A model generated the notes under the pieces. It was not told the DNA's origin, searched no databases, and worked only from the letters and a program-made list of their open reading frames with translations. Both the position numbers and the translations under genes were made by a program. Below, one piece after another: positions 38,728-47,154 of a stretch of 64,000 bases of DNA (its first letter is position 1; every line of letters begins with the position of its first letter). The stretch comes from DAITBA01 sp036824005 (GTDB lineage Bacteria; Pseudomonadota; Gammaproteobacteria; Burkholderiales; Rhodocyclaceae): positions 1 to 64,000 of the forward strand of contig DAITBA010000014.1 of the NCBI GenBank assembly GCA_036824005.1. The letters run 5' to 3'.

Positions 38728-39337
38728 CTCTTACCTGGGCAATGAATTCGGCCATCTTGCGCGCATCCTTTCTTCCCTTGGCGCTCTCGACCCCGCTGCT
38801 GCAGTCCACCGCCCAAGGGCGAACGCGCCGGACCGCGTCGGCAACGTTGGCGGAGTCGAGTCCGCCGGACAGCACCACCGGCAGCGGCAGCTCATGCGGA
38901 ATCAGTGACCAATCGAAGGTTTTGCCTGCCCCGCCATAACCTTCCACGTAGGCATCCAGAAGCAGGCCACGAGCCGAGGCGAACGCGCGGGCGTATTCTA
39001 CCAAATCAAGCCCCGATCTGACCCGGGCGGCTTTGATGTAAGGCAGGCCGAAAGCATTGCACTCGCCCTCGCTCTCCTCGCCGTGGAATTGCAGCAGCTG
39101 CAGGGGCACGCGGGCGAGTGTCTGGCGGATCGTGGCGGGATCTTCATTGACAAACAGCCCTACCAGGGTCACGAAAGGCGGAATCGCCTGGGCGACCGCC
39201 GCCGCCGCCGCAAGCGACAGGAAGCGCGGACTGGGTGGATAGAACACGAGCCCCAGAGCATCAACGCCGAGAGCCACTGCGGCAAGGGCGTCATCGACGC
39301 GCGTGATGCCGCAGATTTTGATGCGCGTGCGGTGCAA
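38714..39337 (-). CDS. trpF: Phosphoribosylanthranilate isomerase
   Basis: 207 residues. KICGITRVDDA at the N-terminus with the catalytic Cys, and the C-terminal VVLSGGLDSANV plus VDCSSGVE phosphate loops. It isomerises phosphoribosylanthranilate in tryptophan synthesis. The start is a TTG two bases after the truA stop; no ATG or GTG fits upstream of the conserved KICG. Confidence 0.97.
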   Translation of the reverse strand: MHRTRIKICGITRVDDALAAVALGVDALGLVFYPPSPRFLSLAAAAAVAQAIPPFVTLVGLFVNEDPATIRQTLARVPLQLLQFHGEESEGECNAFGLPYIKAARVRSGLDLVEYARAFASARGLLLDAYVEGYGGAGKTFDWSLIPHELPLPVVLSGGLDSANVADAVRRVRPWAVDCSSGVESAKGRKDARKMAEFIAQVRDGET

Positions 39338-39339
39338 GA

Positions 39340-40134
39340 TCAGCCCGGGGGAAGAAGCAACGGCGCGATGATACGGCCATTCTGGGGCAACTGCCAGCGT
39401 GGTTCGTACTCGACGCCGGTCAGGTAGAGCCCTGCCGGAGAAAAGGTAGGCGCCGCCCGGCTGCGATCGCGACCGCGCAAAACATCCCCGACCCAGGCAG
39501 GTGGATGGGCGCCCTTGCCGACATCTACGAGCGCACCGACCAAGTTGCGCACCATGTGATGCAGGAAGGCATTGGCGCGGAACTCGAACACGATCAGATC
39601 ACCCCGGCGCTGCAACTGCACGCCATAGAGCGTACGCACCGGCGTCCTCGCCTGGCATTCGGTGCTGCGGAAAGCCGAGAAGTCGTGTTTGCCGCACAGC
39701 AGCGCGGCTGCGCAGCGCATCGCGTCGAGGTCGAGGGGCAGGTGAAACCAGCCCACGCGTCTGTGGTCGAGGCCCGGCCTGACCGGACGATTGCACAGAA
39801 GGTAGCGGTACTCGCGGACGATCGCCGCGTAGCGGGCGTGGAAATCATCGGCCACCGGTTGCGCCCAACGGACGGCGACAGCCTCGGGGAGGTGTGCATT
39901 GACACCGCGGATCCAGGCGCTCGTCGGACGCTCGACAGCGGTATCGAAGTGCGCCACCTGCACCACCGCATGCACACCGGCGTCGGTGCGCCCGGCGCAG
40001 GCGACCCTGAGGGGCACTCCAGCGATTGCGCCCAGCGCCTGCTCGAGCACATCCTGGACGGTGTTGCCGTGGGGCTGAGACTGCCAGCCGTTGAACGACG
40101 AGCCGTCGTACTCCAGCCCGAGGGCCCACCTCAC
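39340..40134 (-). CDS. truA: tRNA pseudouridine(38-40) synthase TruA
   Basis: 264 residues from a GTG start (MRWALGLEYDGSSFNGWQ). Catalytic Asp in AGRTDAGVHA and the conserved FHARYAAIVREYRYL block. It modifies uridines 38-40 in the tRNA anticodon arm. It lies ten bases after the EcfT-like gene. Confidence 0.97.
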   Translation of the reverse strand: MRWALGLEYDGSSFNGWQSQPHGNTVQDVLEQALGAIAGVPLRVACAGRTDAGVHAVVQVAHFDTAVERPTSAWIRGVNAHLPEAVAVRWAQPVADDFHARYAAIVREYRYLLCNRPVRPGLDHRRVGWFHLPLDLDAMRCAAALLCGKHDFSAFRSTECQARTPVRTLYGVQLQRRGDLIVFEFRANAFLHHMVRNLVGALVDVGKGAHPPAWVGDVLRGRDRSRAAPTFSPAGLYLTGVEYEPRWQLPQNGRIIAPLLLPPG

Positions 40135-40144
40135 GATGGGACGC

Positions 40145-40753
40145 TCAGCGCGAAAGCGCGAACAGGCTCGCCGCCAGCAAGCCGGTCAGCACTGCAATAT
40201 CCGCAGAGCGCAAGACATGGACGCGGATCGACATCGGCGCGTCGCTCACCTCGGCCGGCGGGGACAACCATTGCCGCCAGGATGTGCGCCGTTGCAACCC
40301 TGCCTGTTCGTCGACATAGCGCAGGACAAGCATCAGGCGCAGGGCAATACGGTCCCGGGGAAGGCCGAGGACCGCCAGCGGTCGCAACAACCCATGCAAT
40401 GCGCTGACCAGTTCCTCCGGTTGGGTGAATCGCAGCAGCGCCGCGAGCAATGCCAGGACGACAGCAAGCCGGCCAAGATGGGTGCCGGCGAGTTGCACGC
40501 CTTCGTATGTCGGCGCGGCAGGCCCCAACGCGGCTATGAGCGCCTCGCCCGGCGTGGCGCACGCGAAAAGCAGGCCAATGGACAGTAGCAGCCAGCGCGC
40601 ACGCCTGAGCAGTTCGTACAGACGTCGTGGCGCCACCACCGCAGTAACGGCCAGCACGACGGCGGCAACCGTCGCAAGGGGAATGCCGTCCAGCGCTTGT
40701 GCATAGACCGTCGCGGCGCCCCAGAGAATCAGGCGGACGGACGGATGGAACAT
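40145..40753 (-). CDS. EcfT/CbiQ-like transmembrane protein
   Basis: 202 residues with about five membrane helices and a cytoplasmic segment LLRPLAVLGLPRDRIALRLMLVLRYV, which resembles the coupling helix of ECF-transporter T components (CbiQ/EcfT). No A-component ATPase or S-component is adjacent, so either it shares them with distant genes or it does another job. Membership is by general resemblance, not by a diagnostic motif. It sits between fimV and truA. Confidence 0.65.
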   Translation of the reverse strand: MFHPSVRLILWGAATVYAQALDGIPLATVAAVVLAVTAVVAPRRLYELLRRARWLLLSIGLLFACATPGEALIAALGPAAPTYEGVQLAGTHLGRLAVVLALLAALLRFTQPEELVSALHGLLRPLAVLGLPRDRIALRLMLVLRYVDEQAGLQRRTSWRQWLSPPAEVSDAPMSIRVHVLRSADIAVLTGLLAASLFALSR

Positions 40754-40777
40754 CGGGGAAAACTGTGGTCAGGAGCA

Positions 40778-40804
40778 GCCAGGGGCGTGCGCGACGCCCC
40801 TGGC
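40778..40804 (-). terminator. Hairpin after fimV
   Basis: An 11 bp perfect inverted repeat, GCCAGGGGCGT and ACGCCCCTGGC, around five bases. On the minus strand it begins nine bases after the fimV stop. There is no T-run, so it is a weak or Rho-assisted terminator, or it stabilises the fimV mRNA 3' end. Confidence 0.55.
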
Positions 40805-40812
40805 GCCCCGAT

Positions 40813-43800
40813 TCAAGCGAGCTTGGCGAGCATGGCGCGTGCCTGCTCCTGCTGGGCAGCGTCGCCTTCCTTGAGCACTTCCTGCAGCAGTTCGCGCGCA
40901 CCTTCCTTGTCACCCATCTCCTCGTAGGCATGGGCGAGTTCAAGTTTGGTCGCGGTTTCCTGCGCGATTTCCGCCGCTTCCGGTGCGGCTGGCGCTTCCG
41001 CCGGCGCGGCAGGCTGCACTTCGTTCAGGTCAAGGTTAATGCCCGCCAGGTCGATTACCGGTGTTGCTCCGGTTTTGGCCTTGGCAGGCTCGCCGAGATC
41101 GAAATCGAAGTCGAGCAAATTGCCCCCGACGTCGGTCTTTTCCAGGTCGAGCGCCGCACCGGATGGGCCTGTCGGCGGCGCCGCCCGGACCGGCTCCGGC
41201 TCCATTCCGGTGAGACTCTGGAGCAGATTGCCACCGAAGTCGGTTGCCTCCAAATCCACCACACCGGGCGCACCTGAGGGTTTGATTCCGGCAATCGACG
41301 TGGTGAAGTCGATATCCACGTCGGAGTCGGCGGTCTGAAGCGCCGCCGCATCGGCGATGCGGTCTGCCTCCGTTTCGGGAAGCTTGAAGTCGAGGTCGAC
41401 CGCGGCGGTCAGAGGTTTCGTCGCCTCTTGCGGCGCCTGCGCCATCAATGTGGCAGTCTCCTCCTGGACAGGTGCCGGCTCTTTCACAGGCTCGGAGATT
41501 TCCGGCGCTGCGCCGCCAAGATCGAAGTCCAGGGAAGCAACCTCTGCCGGTTCCTGCGCGGCCTCCGCCGCGGGCGCCGGTGCCTCGCCGCCGAGATCGA
41601 AGTCCAGCGTCGCAGTCGCATCCTCCGCCTTCGCCTCTGCTGTCCCGGGAAGCACAACCGTGGACGTTTCGCCGTAGGTGCCGCCTTCGGCGGCGCTGGC
41701 AATCTGGCCCAGTTCCCCGGGCATCGTCCAGGTATCCTTCAGCCCTGCCGCTGCGGCGGCGCCGGCAGGGATGACGAGCGTCGTGTCCATTTCCGCGGCC
41801 TTCTGGGCATCCGCCGGGCTGCCGCCGTACAACGGGTTGGCCGGATCGAGCTTGTGGCCAAGGGCCGCCGCCTTTTCCCATTCGGTTCCGACACCGCCGG
41901 TCTGCGCGTACAACTCGCTTGCCAGAGTTTCGAACTGCTGCAGGTTCTTGCGCTGGGCATAGATCTCGAGCAGCTTGACGTGGATCGCGTGGCGGGTCGG
42001 GTCGGTCTTGAGCGCGTCGAGGAGAATCTCCTCCGCCTGGGCGTCACGGCCGTAGGCCATGTAGACGTCCGCTTCGGCCACCGGGTCGACACCCTCGTCG
42101 GCATCGATGGCACCAATGCCCGACTGGCTGAAATCGGTCTGGATGGAGCTGCTGCTGGTGTCGACGCTCTGGCCGCCGGTCGCGCCGAAGACCGAACTGG
42201 CCGCGCCGGTCGACATGCCCGGTTCCGTGGTCGACAACCCTTCGGTCGGACGCTCCTCGCCACGCCGGCGAGTGAACTTGTAGCCTAGGTAACCGAGCAA
42301 AAGAACCAGGGCGCCACCGCCGCCAAAAAGTGTCAATGGGTCGCTCATGAGACTCTCGAGGAAACTCGGCTCGGTGGATTCCGGGGTCGGGACAGGCTTC
42401 TTCGGCACCTCAGCCACTACCTTCGGCTGCGGTTTGGGTTCTTCGGGTTTGGGTTCTTCGGGTTTGGCCTCGGCAGGCGGTTGCGGAGCGGGCACAGGCA
42501 CAGCTGCGGGCTCCGCTGGTTTCTCGACAGGTTTTTCGGCCGGCTTCTCCTCCGGCTTGGCCGCTTCGGGCGCAGGAGCCGGCGCAGGGGCCGGTGTCGG
42601 CGCGGCGGCTACCGGCGCAGCCGGAGCCGGAGTAGCCGGCGCCGGTGCCAGCTCGGCAGGTTTCGGCTCCGCTTTCGGTTCAGGTTTCGCCGCGGCCTGC
42701 TTCTGCAGCTCAGCAAGGCTCTTGTTCTTGAGCTCGATGAGCTTCTGCATTTCTTTGATGTTCTGCTCGACCTGCACCAAGCGGCTGGTCGCTTCCTTGA
42801 GCGCCTTGTCCTTGGCGATCAGATCTTCTTCCAGAACGGCGATACGGTTCTGCGCCGCCTTGTCGGCCTTGGCTGCCGCCTTTTCATCCTTTGCCGCCTC
42901 GGCCTTCGAAACTTTGAGCTGGTCCTTCGAGTCAGCCGATTTCGGCGCCGTGTCCTCGACGCGTGCCGCGACCTTGCCGGTCGCTTCCTGCTGCACGGCC
43001 TGCTCTTTTGGCGCAGGTGCCGCCGCGACGGCGCCGGCGAGCCTCTGCCGATAGGCATTGAAATCGGCCGTCTGGGCAATGATCGTGCGCCGCGCTTCGT
43101 CGGGGGCCACGGCTGCCACCGCCTCGCGATTGGGGATGTTGAGTATCTTGCCGGCGCGCAGGCGGTGCATGTTATTGCCGTCGAACGCGTCTTTGTTGTT
43201 GCGGAACAATGCCACCAGCATCTGATCGAGCGTCACTCCGTCGGGCTTGGTCGCCGACGCAATGCGGCTCAGCGTGTCGCCGCGATTGACCGTTCGCGTC
43301 GTCGCAGCGTCGCCGGCAGGTGCTGCGGCCGGCGCCGCAGAGGTTTGCTGACGAGCGCGCGCACGGGTTTCGTCGTCGACGCGCGAAGGACGCGCTTCGG
43401 GTCTCGCCGCAACCGGGGGTGCAACGGGAGCGGCCGCTTGCCGCGCCACCACGGCTTCGGGCGGATCGAGGAGAAATGTATATTCGCGAACGATGCGGCC
43501 CGTGGCCCAGTTAAGCTCGATCAGCAGGTCGACGAACGGTTCGTTGATCGCGCGGTCGCTTGTCATGCGCACGACGGAACGGCCGTCCGGCCGCTTGGCG
43601 ATGGCAAATTTGATGCCGGCCAGGGATGGATTGAATTCCATGCCGGCGTTCTTGAATGCCTCTGGCGAGGCGAGCTTGGCACTCAGCGACGACAGCTCTT
43701 CATTGGTCGCGGAAACGTCGACCTCTGCACGCAACGGCTGCCCAAGTCCGCTGAGGACGTTCAACTTCCCGAGGCCGGCCGGAAACGCCACGGCCGGCAC

Positions 43801-43866
43801 CAAGGCAAGCGCCGCCGCAAGGACAGTGGTCTTGATTGGATTGAACTTGGTATGACTGGTGCGCAC
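40813..43866 (-). CDS. fimV: FimV/HubP-family polar hub and peptidoglycan-binding protein
   Basis: 1017 residues from GTG 43866, preceded by GAGGGGGA; an ATG at 43902 is possible. Order: signal peptide (TTVLAAALALVPAVAFPAG); the FimV N-terminal domain (about 28-140: LGKLNVLSGLGQPLRAEV); LysM domain (RGDTLSRIASATKPDG...LNIPN); Ala/Lys-rich coiled coil (about 330-400); Pro/Ala/Glu-rich stretch; one membrane helix (GGGALVLLLGYLGYKF); an acidic cytoplasmic region with repeated LDFDLGGEAP and VGGNLLDFDFDL motifs; and the C-terminal TPR (LELAHAYEEMGDKEGARELL). FimV organises the cell pole and supports type IV pili and twitching. Position between asd and truA is conserved in betaproteobacteria. Confidence 0.95.
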   Translation of the reverse strand: MRTSHTKFNPIKTTVLAAALALVPAVAFPAGLGKLNVLSGLGQPLRAEVDVSATNEELSSLSAKLASPEAFKNAGMEFNPSLAGIKFAIAKRPDGRSVVRMTSDRAINEPFVDLLIELNWATGRIVREYTFLLDPPEAVVARQAAAPVAPPVAARPEARPSRVDDETRARARQQTSAAPAAAPAGDAATTRTVNRGDTLSRIASATKPDGVTLDQMLVALFRNNKDAFDGNNMHRLRAGKILNIPNREAVAAVAPDEARRTIIAQTADFNAYRQRLAGAVAAAPAPKEQAVQQEATGKVAARVEDTAPKSADSKDQLKVSKAEAAKDEKAAAKADKAAQNRIAVLEEDLIAKDKALKEATSRLVQVEQNIKEMQKLIELKNKSLAELQKQAAAKPEPKAEPKPAELAPAPATPAPAAPVAAAPTPAPAPAPAPEAAKPEEKPAEKPVEKPAEPAAVPVPAPQPPAEAKPEEPKPEEPKPQPKVVAEVPKKPVPTPESTEPSFLESLMSDPLTLFGGGGALVLLLGYLGYKFTRRRGEERPTEGLSTTEPGMSTGAASSVFGATGGQSVDTSSSSIQTDFSQSGIGAIDADEGVDPVAEADVYMAYGRDAQAEEILLDALKTDPTRHAIHVKLLEIYAQRKNLQQFETLASELYAQTGGVGTEWEKAAALGHKLDPANPLYGGSPADAQKAAEMDTTLVIPAGAAAAAGLKDTWTMPGELGQIASAAEGGTYGETSTVVLPGTAEAKAEDATATLDFDLGGEAPAPAAEAAQEPAEVASLDFDLGGAAPEISEPVKEPAPVQEETATLMAQAPQEATKPLTAAVDLDFKLPETEADRIADAAALQTADSDVDIDFTTSIAGIKPSGAPGVVDLEATDFGGNLLQSLTGMEPEPVRAAPPTGPSGAALDLEKTDVGGNLLDFDFDLGEPAKAKTGATPVIDLAGINLDLNEVQPAAPAEAPAAPEAAEIAQETATKLELAHAYEEMGDKEGARELLQEVLKEGDAAQQEQARAMLAKLA

Positions 43867-44041
43867 CGGGTCCCCCTCGCTCGTGGCGGACAAAATCCAC
43901 ATTACTACATTAACATCAAACAATTAGCGACGCAAGCTAAACTTCCTTGTCACATCGCCCGAAAGTCTATCAGCTCTTCGTCATGCAAACGCCAAATTTT
44001 GCACGCTTTTTAGGCGTAATCCTACTCAGTCGTCGCGCTCG

Positions 44042-45154
44042 TCAAGCATCGAGCAAGATGCGCAGCATGCGCCGTAATGGCTCGGCCGCACCCCAAAGAA
44101 GCTGGTCGCCGACGGTGAACGCCGCAAGATACTGGCTACCCATGGAAAGCTTGCGCAGACGGCCGACGGGCACGGTGAGGGTTCCCGTGACGGCCGCGGG
44201 TGTCAGTTCGCGCATTGTCACGTCCCGCTCGTTGGCAATTACGCGCACCCAGTCGTTGGCGGTCGCGAGCATGCCTTGGATTTCGTCTAACGGCACATCC
44301 TTCGTTAACTTGACCGTGAGTGCCTGGCTGTGGCAGCGCATGGCACCGATGCGCACGCAAATGCCGTCGACCGGAATCGGGTTGTTTTCGCGCCCGAGGA
44401 TCTTGTTCGTTTCAGCCTGCCCTTTCCATTCCTCGCGGCTCTGCCCGTTGCCGAGATCTTTGTCGATCCACGGAATAAGGCTGCCCGCCAGCGGCACGCC
44501 GAAACTGGCCGTTGGAAAATTCTCGTCGCGCAGCGTGCCCGCGACCTCGCGGTCAATGTCGAGGATGGCCGAGGCCGGGTCGTCGAGCAGCGACTTCGCC
44601 ACGCGGTGAGCCTCGCCCATCTGCTGCAGCAGCTCGCGCATGTTCTGGGCGCCGGCGCCCGAGGCCGCCTGGTAGGTCATGGCCGTCATCCATTCCACGA
44701 GTCCATTGCGAAACAGCCCGCCGAGCGCCATCAGCATCAGACTCACCGTGCAATTGCCGCCGATGAAGTTGCGTATCCCCTTCCCCAACGCGCCGCGAAT
44801 GACGTTCTCGTTGACCGGATCAAGGATGATGACGGCGTCGTTCTTCATGCGCAGGGTCGAGGCGGCGTCGATCCAGTAGCCCTTCCAACCGTCGTTGCGC
44901 AGTTTTGGAAATATCTCGCTGGTATAGTCGCCGCCTTGGCAGGTAATGATGACGTCCATCGCCTTGAGCGCGTCAACGTCCTTCGCATTCATGAGTGCTG
45001 GCACCTCGCGCCCGATGTCAGGGCCGCGACCGCCGACCTGCGACGTGCTGAAGAACACCGGCTCGACATGTTCGAGATCGCGCTCCTCGTGCATGCGCTG
45101 CATCAGCACCGAGCCCACCATACCGCGCCAACCGACCAATCCCACCCGCTTCAT
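44042..45154 (-). CDS. asd: Aspartate-semialdehyde dehydrogenase
   Basis: 370 residues from ATG 45154, which follows AGAGAGG. N-terminal GWRGMVGSVLMQRM for NADP, the catalytic Cys in IGGNCTVSLML, and RIGAMRCHSQALTVKL with the catalytic His. It makes aspartate semialdehyde for lysine/DAP, threonine and methionine, thus feeding both dapB and metZ in this window. Confidence 0.98.
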   Translation of the reverse strand: MKRVGLVGWRGMVGSVLMQRMHEERDLEHVEPVFFSTSQVGGRGPDIGREVPALMNAKDVDALKAMDVIITCQGGDYTSEIFPKLRNDGWKGYWIDAASTLRMKNDAVIILDPVNENVIRGALGKGIRNFIGGNCTVSLMLMALGGLFRNGLVEWMTAMTYQAASGAGAQNMRELLQQMGEAHRVAKSLLDDPASAILDIDREVAGTLRDENFPTASFGVPLAGSLIPWIDKDLGNGQSREEWKGQAETNKILGRENNPIPVDGICVRIGAMRCHSQALTVKLTKDVPLDEIQGMLATANDWVRVIANERDVTMRELTPAAVTGTLTVPVGRLRKLSMGSQYLAAFTVGDQLLWGAAEPLRRMLRILLDA

Positions 45155-45184
45155 CGTCACCTCTCTTGCAATCCACCGCGCCTT

Positions 45185-45206
45185 GTCCGGCCGGTACCGG
45201 CCGGAC
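45185..45206. repeat. 22-base perfect palindrome between leuB and asd
   Basis: Each half is GTCCGGCCGGT and its exact complement, with no spacer. It lies 31 bases before the asd start and 24 after the leuB stop. A run of six T follows on the plus strand only (45218-45223), so it is not a terminator for the minus-strand operon; an operator or an mRNA stem are possible. Confidence 0.6.
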
Positions 45207-45229
45207 GCCTGACCCCTTTTTTGTCCTGC

Positions 45230-46291
45230 CTAAAGTCCCGCGATCACGGCATCCCCCATCTCCGCCGTGCCGAGCTTCCGCGTGCCGGGCTCGTGGATGT
45301 CGGCCGTACGGCAGCCGGCGGCAAGCGCCTTCTTGACTGCTTCCTCGATGCGCCGCGCCTGCTCATCCATATTGAATGTATAGCGCAACATCATCGCCGC
45401 GGAAAGTATCGTCGCCAGCGGGTTAGCCACGCCCTTGCCGGCAATGTCCGGCGCCGAGCCGTGGATCGGCTCGTACAGCCCCTTGTTTTCGGCATCGAGC
45501 GAGGCCGAAGGCAGCATACCGATCGAACCCGTCAGCATCGACGCCTCGTCGGAAAGGATGTCGCCGAACATGTTGCCGGTCACCATGACGTCGAACTGGC
45601 GCGGGTTGCGTACCAGCTGCATGGCGGCATTGTCCACCAGCATGTGGGACAGCTCGACATCGGAATACGCTGCGCCGACTTCGGTCACCACGTCGCGCCA
45701 CAGCTGGGTTGTTTCCAGCACGTTCATCTTGTCCACGGAGCACAGCCGACGCTGGCGCTTGCGCGCCGCCCGGAACGCCACATGGGCGATGCGCCGGATC
45801 TCCGACTCCGAGTAGATCATGGTGTTAAAACCGACCCGCTCGCCGCCGCGCATTTCGATGCCGCGGGGCTCGCCGAAGTAAATATCGCCGGTCAGTTCGC
45901 GCACGATCATGATGTCGAGCCCGGCCACGGCCTCCGGCTTCAGCGTCGAGGCGTTGGCAAGCTCGGCATGTAGCAGCGCCGGCCGCAAATTGGCGAATAG
46001 GTTCAGATCCTTGCGGATCGCCAGCAGCCCGCGCTCGGGACGCTTGTCGCGCGGCAACGTGTCGTACTGCGGACCGCCGACGGCCCCGAGCAGCACCGCG
46101 TCCGCCTCGCGCGCCAGCCGGCGCGTCGCGTCGGGGTAAGGCTCGCCCGCGGCATCCACGGCGCAGCCGCCGAGCAGGCCATGCTCCAGCTCGAATCGGA
46201 TGCCATCGCGGCCCAGGGCTTCGAGCACACGTACCGCCTGGGCAACGATTTCGGGCCCTATGCCATCACCGGGCAACACACAGATCTTCAT
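45230..46291 (-). CDS. leuB: 3-isopropylmalate dehydrogenase
   Basis: 353 residues. GDGIGPEIVAQAV at the N-terminus, substrate residues in RELTGDIYFGEPRG, VDKMNVLET, and the metal and cofactor block GNMFGDILSDEASMLTG, then EPIHGSAPDIAGKG. It oxidatively decarboxylates 3-isopropylmalate in leucine synthesis. A strong terminator-like hairpin lies just ahead of the start (46303-46332). Confidence 0.98.
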   Translation of the reverse strand: MKICVLPGDGIGPEIVAQAVRVLEALGRDGIRFELEHGLLGGCAVDAAGEPYPDATRRLAREADAVLLGAVGGPQYDTLPRDKRPERGLLAIRKDLNLFANLRPALLHAELANASTLKPEAVAGLDIMIVRELTGDIYFGEPRGIEMRGGERVGFNTMIYSESEIRRIAHVAFRAARKRQRRLCSVDKMNVLETTQLWRDVVTEVGAAYSDVELSHMLVDNAAMQLVRNPRQFDVMVTGNMFGDILSDEASMLTGSIGMLPSASLDAENKGLYEPIHGSAPDIAGKGVANPLATILSAAMMLRYTFNMDEQARRIEEAVKKALAAGCRTADIHEPGTRKLGTAEMGDAVIAGL

Positions 46292-46302
46292 TCTTCGTCA
46301 CC

Positions 46303-46332
46303 AAAAAACCGGGCAGGGCGCATAACGCCCGG
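46303..46332 (-). terminator. Intrinsic terminator between leuD and leuB
   Basis: On the minus strand CCGGGC (46332-46327) pairs with GCCCGG (46314-46309) and is directly followed by six T (46308-46303). An alternative inner stem GGGCG/CGCCC uses part of the same bases. It ends only 11 bases before the leuB start, so it can limit how much leuCD transcript reaches leuB, asd and beyond, or act as an attenuator. Confidence 0.75.
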
Positions 46333-46375
46333 GGTCGATCTGCCAGCAAAGGCGCTCGATGCCGCAGACACCCCA

Positions 46376-47014
46376 TCATCCGAACAGCCACGGCTGTTCG
46401 ATGCGCCGCCGGGCCTCGAACGCGCGGATTTTGTCGGCGTGACGCAGCGTCAGGCCGATGTCGTCGAATCCGTTCAGCAGGCAGTACTTGCGGAATGGAT
46501 CGATTTCGAAGCGCAACACCTTTCCGTCGGGGCGCGTGACGCTCTGGGCTTCCAGGTCGATGCGCAGACGGTAGCCGGGCTGTGCGCTTACCAGCCGAAA
46601 CAACTCCTCCACCTCCGACGCCGGCAAGCGAATGGGCAGCAGTCCATTCTTGAAGCAGTTGTTGAAGAAAATATCGGCGAAACTGGTCCCCACGATCGCC
46701 CGGAAGCCAAAGTCCTGCAAGGCCCATGGCGCGTGTTCGCGCGAGGAACCGCAGCCGAAGTTCTCACGCGTAAGCAGGATCGAGGCGCGGTGATAGCGCG
46801 GCTGGTTGAGCACGAACTCCGGGTTGAGCGGGCGCGACGCGCAGTCCTGGCCCGGCTCGCCGTGGTCGAGATAGCGCCATTCGTCGAACAGGTTGGGACC
46901 GAAGCCGCTGCGCTTGATCGACTTCAGGAACTGCTTCGGGATGATGGCATCGGTATCGACATTGGCGCGATCCAGCGGCGCCACAAGGCCATCCAGCGTG
47001 GTGAGCTTGTCCAT
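46376..47014 (-). CDS. leuD: 3-isopropylmalate dehydratase small subunit
   Basis: 212 residues, normal length. NVDTDAIIPKQFLK near 20 and NFGCGSSREHAPWAL near 83 are the swivelling-domain signatures. With LeuC it isomerises 2- to 3-isopropylmalate. Its ATG overlaps the stop of the small upstream gene by one base (TGATG). Confidence 0.98.
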   Translation of the reverse strand: MDKLTTLDGLVAPLDRANVDTDAIIPKQFLKSIKRSGFGPNLFDEWRYLDHGEPGQDCASRPLNPEFVLNQPRYHRASILLTRENFGCGSSREHAPWALQDFGFRAIVGTSFADIFFNNCFKNGLLPIRLPASEVEELFRLVSAQPGYRLRIDLEAQSVTRPDGKVLRFEIDPFRKYCLLNGFDDIGLTLRHADKIRAFEARRRIEQPWLFG

Positions 47015-47145
47015 CAGCGGTGCTTCGCCTCCGCCTCGAATTTCACGCCGAGCTTGTCCGCCTCCGGCCCGCTAGCTGCCGCGGTGTCGGAGGCAGGCCA
47101 CACCGTCGCCGCAAGCGCCAGGAAGATCATGTTCCGCTTCTGCAT
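47014..47145 (-). CDS. 43-residue entericidin-like small protein
   Basis: ATG 47145 follows AGGAG at a good distance, and the stop (TGATG) overlaps the leuD start by one base. The peptide begins MQKRNMIFLALAATV, a short basic and hydrophobic signal-like segment, and ends with the charged stretch EADKLGVKFEAEAKHR. Entericidin-type lipoproteins of 40-48 residues occupy this leuC-leuD gap in many betaproteobacteria, and the charged tail looks similar. The lipobox cysteine expected near residue 18 is missing, so it cannot be a lipoprotein. It may be a degenerate member or simply a coupling peptide. Confidence 0.6.
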   Translation of the reverse strand: MQKRNMIFLALAATVWPASDTAAASGPEADKLGVKFEAEAKHR

Positions 47146-47154
47146 GCACCACTC

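Noticed and set aside
44330..45973. 547-codon open frame antisense to asd and leuB
   Set aside because: Shadow of two certain genes; no recognisable domain.
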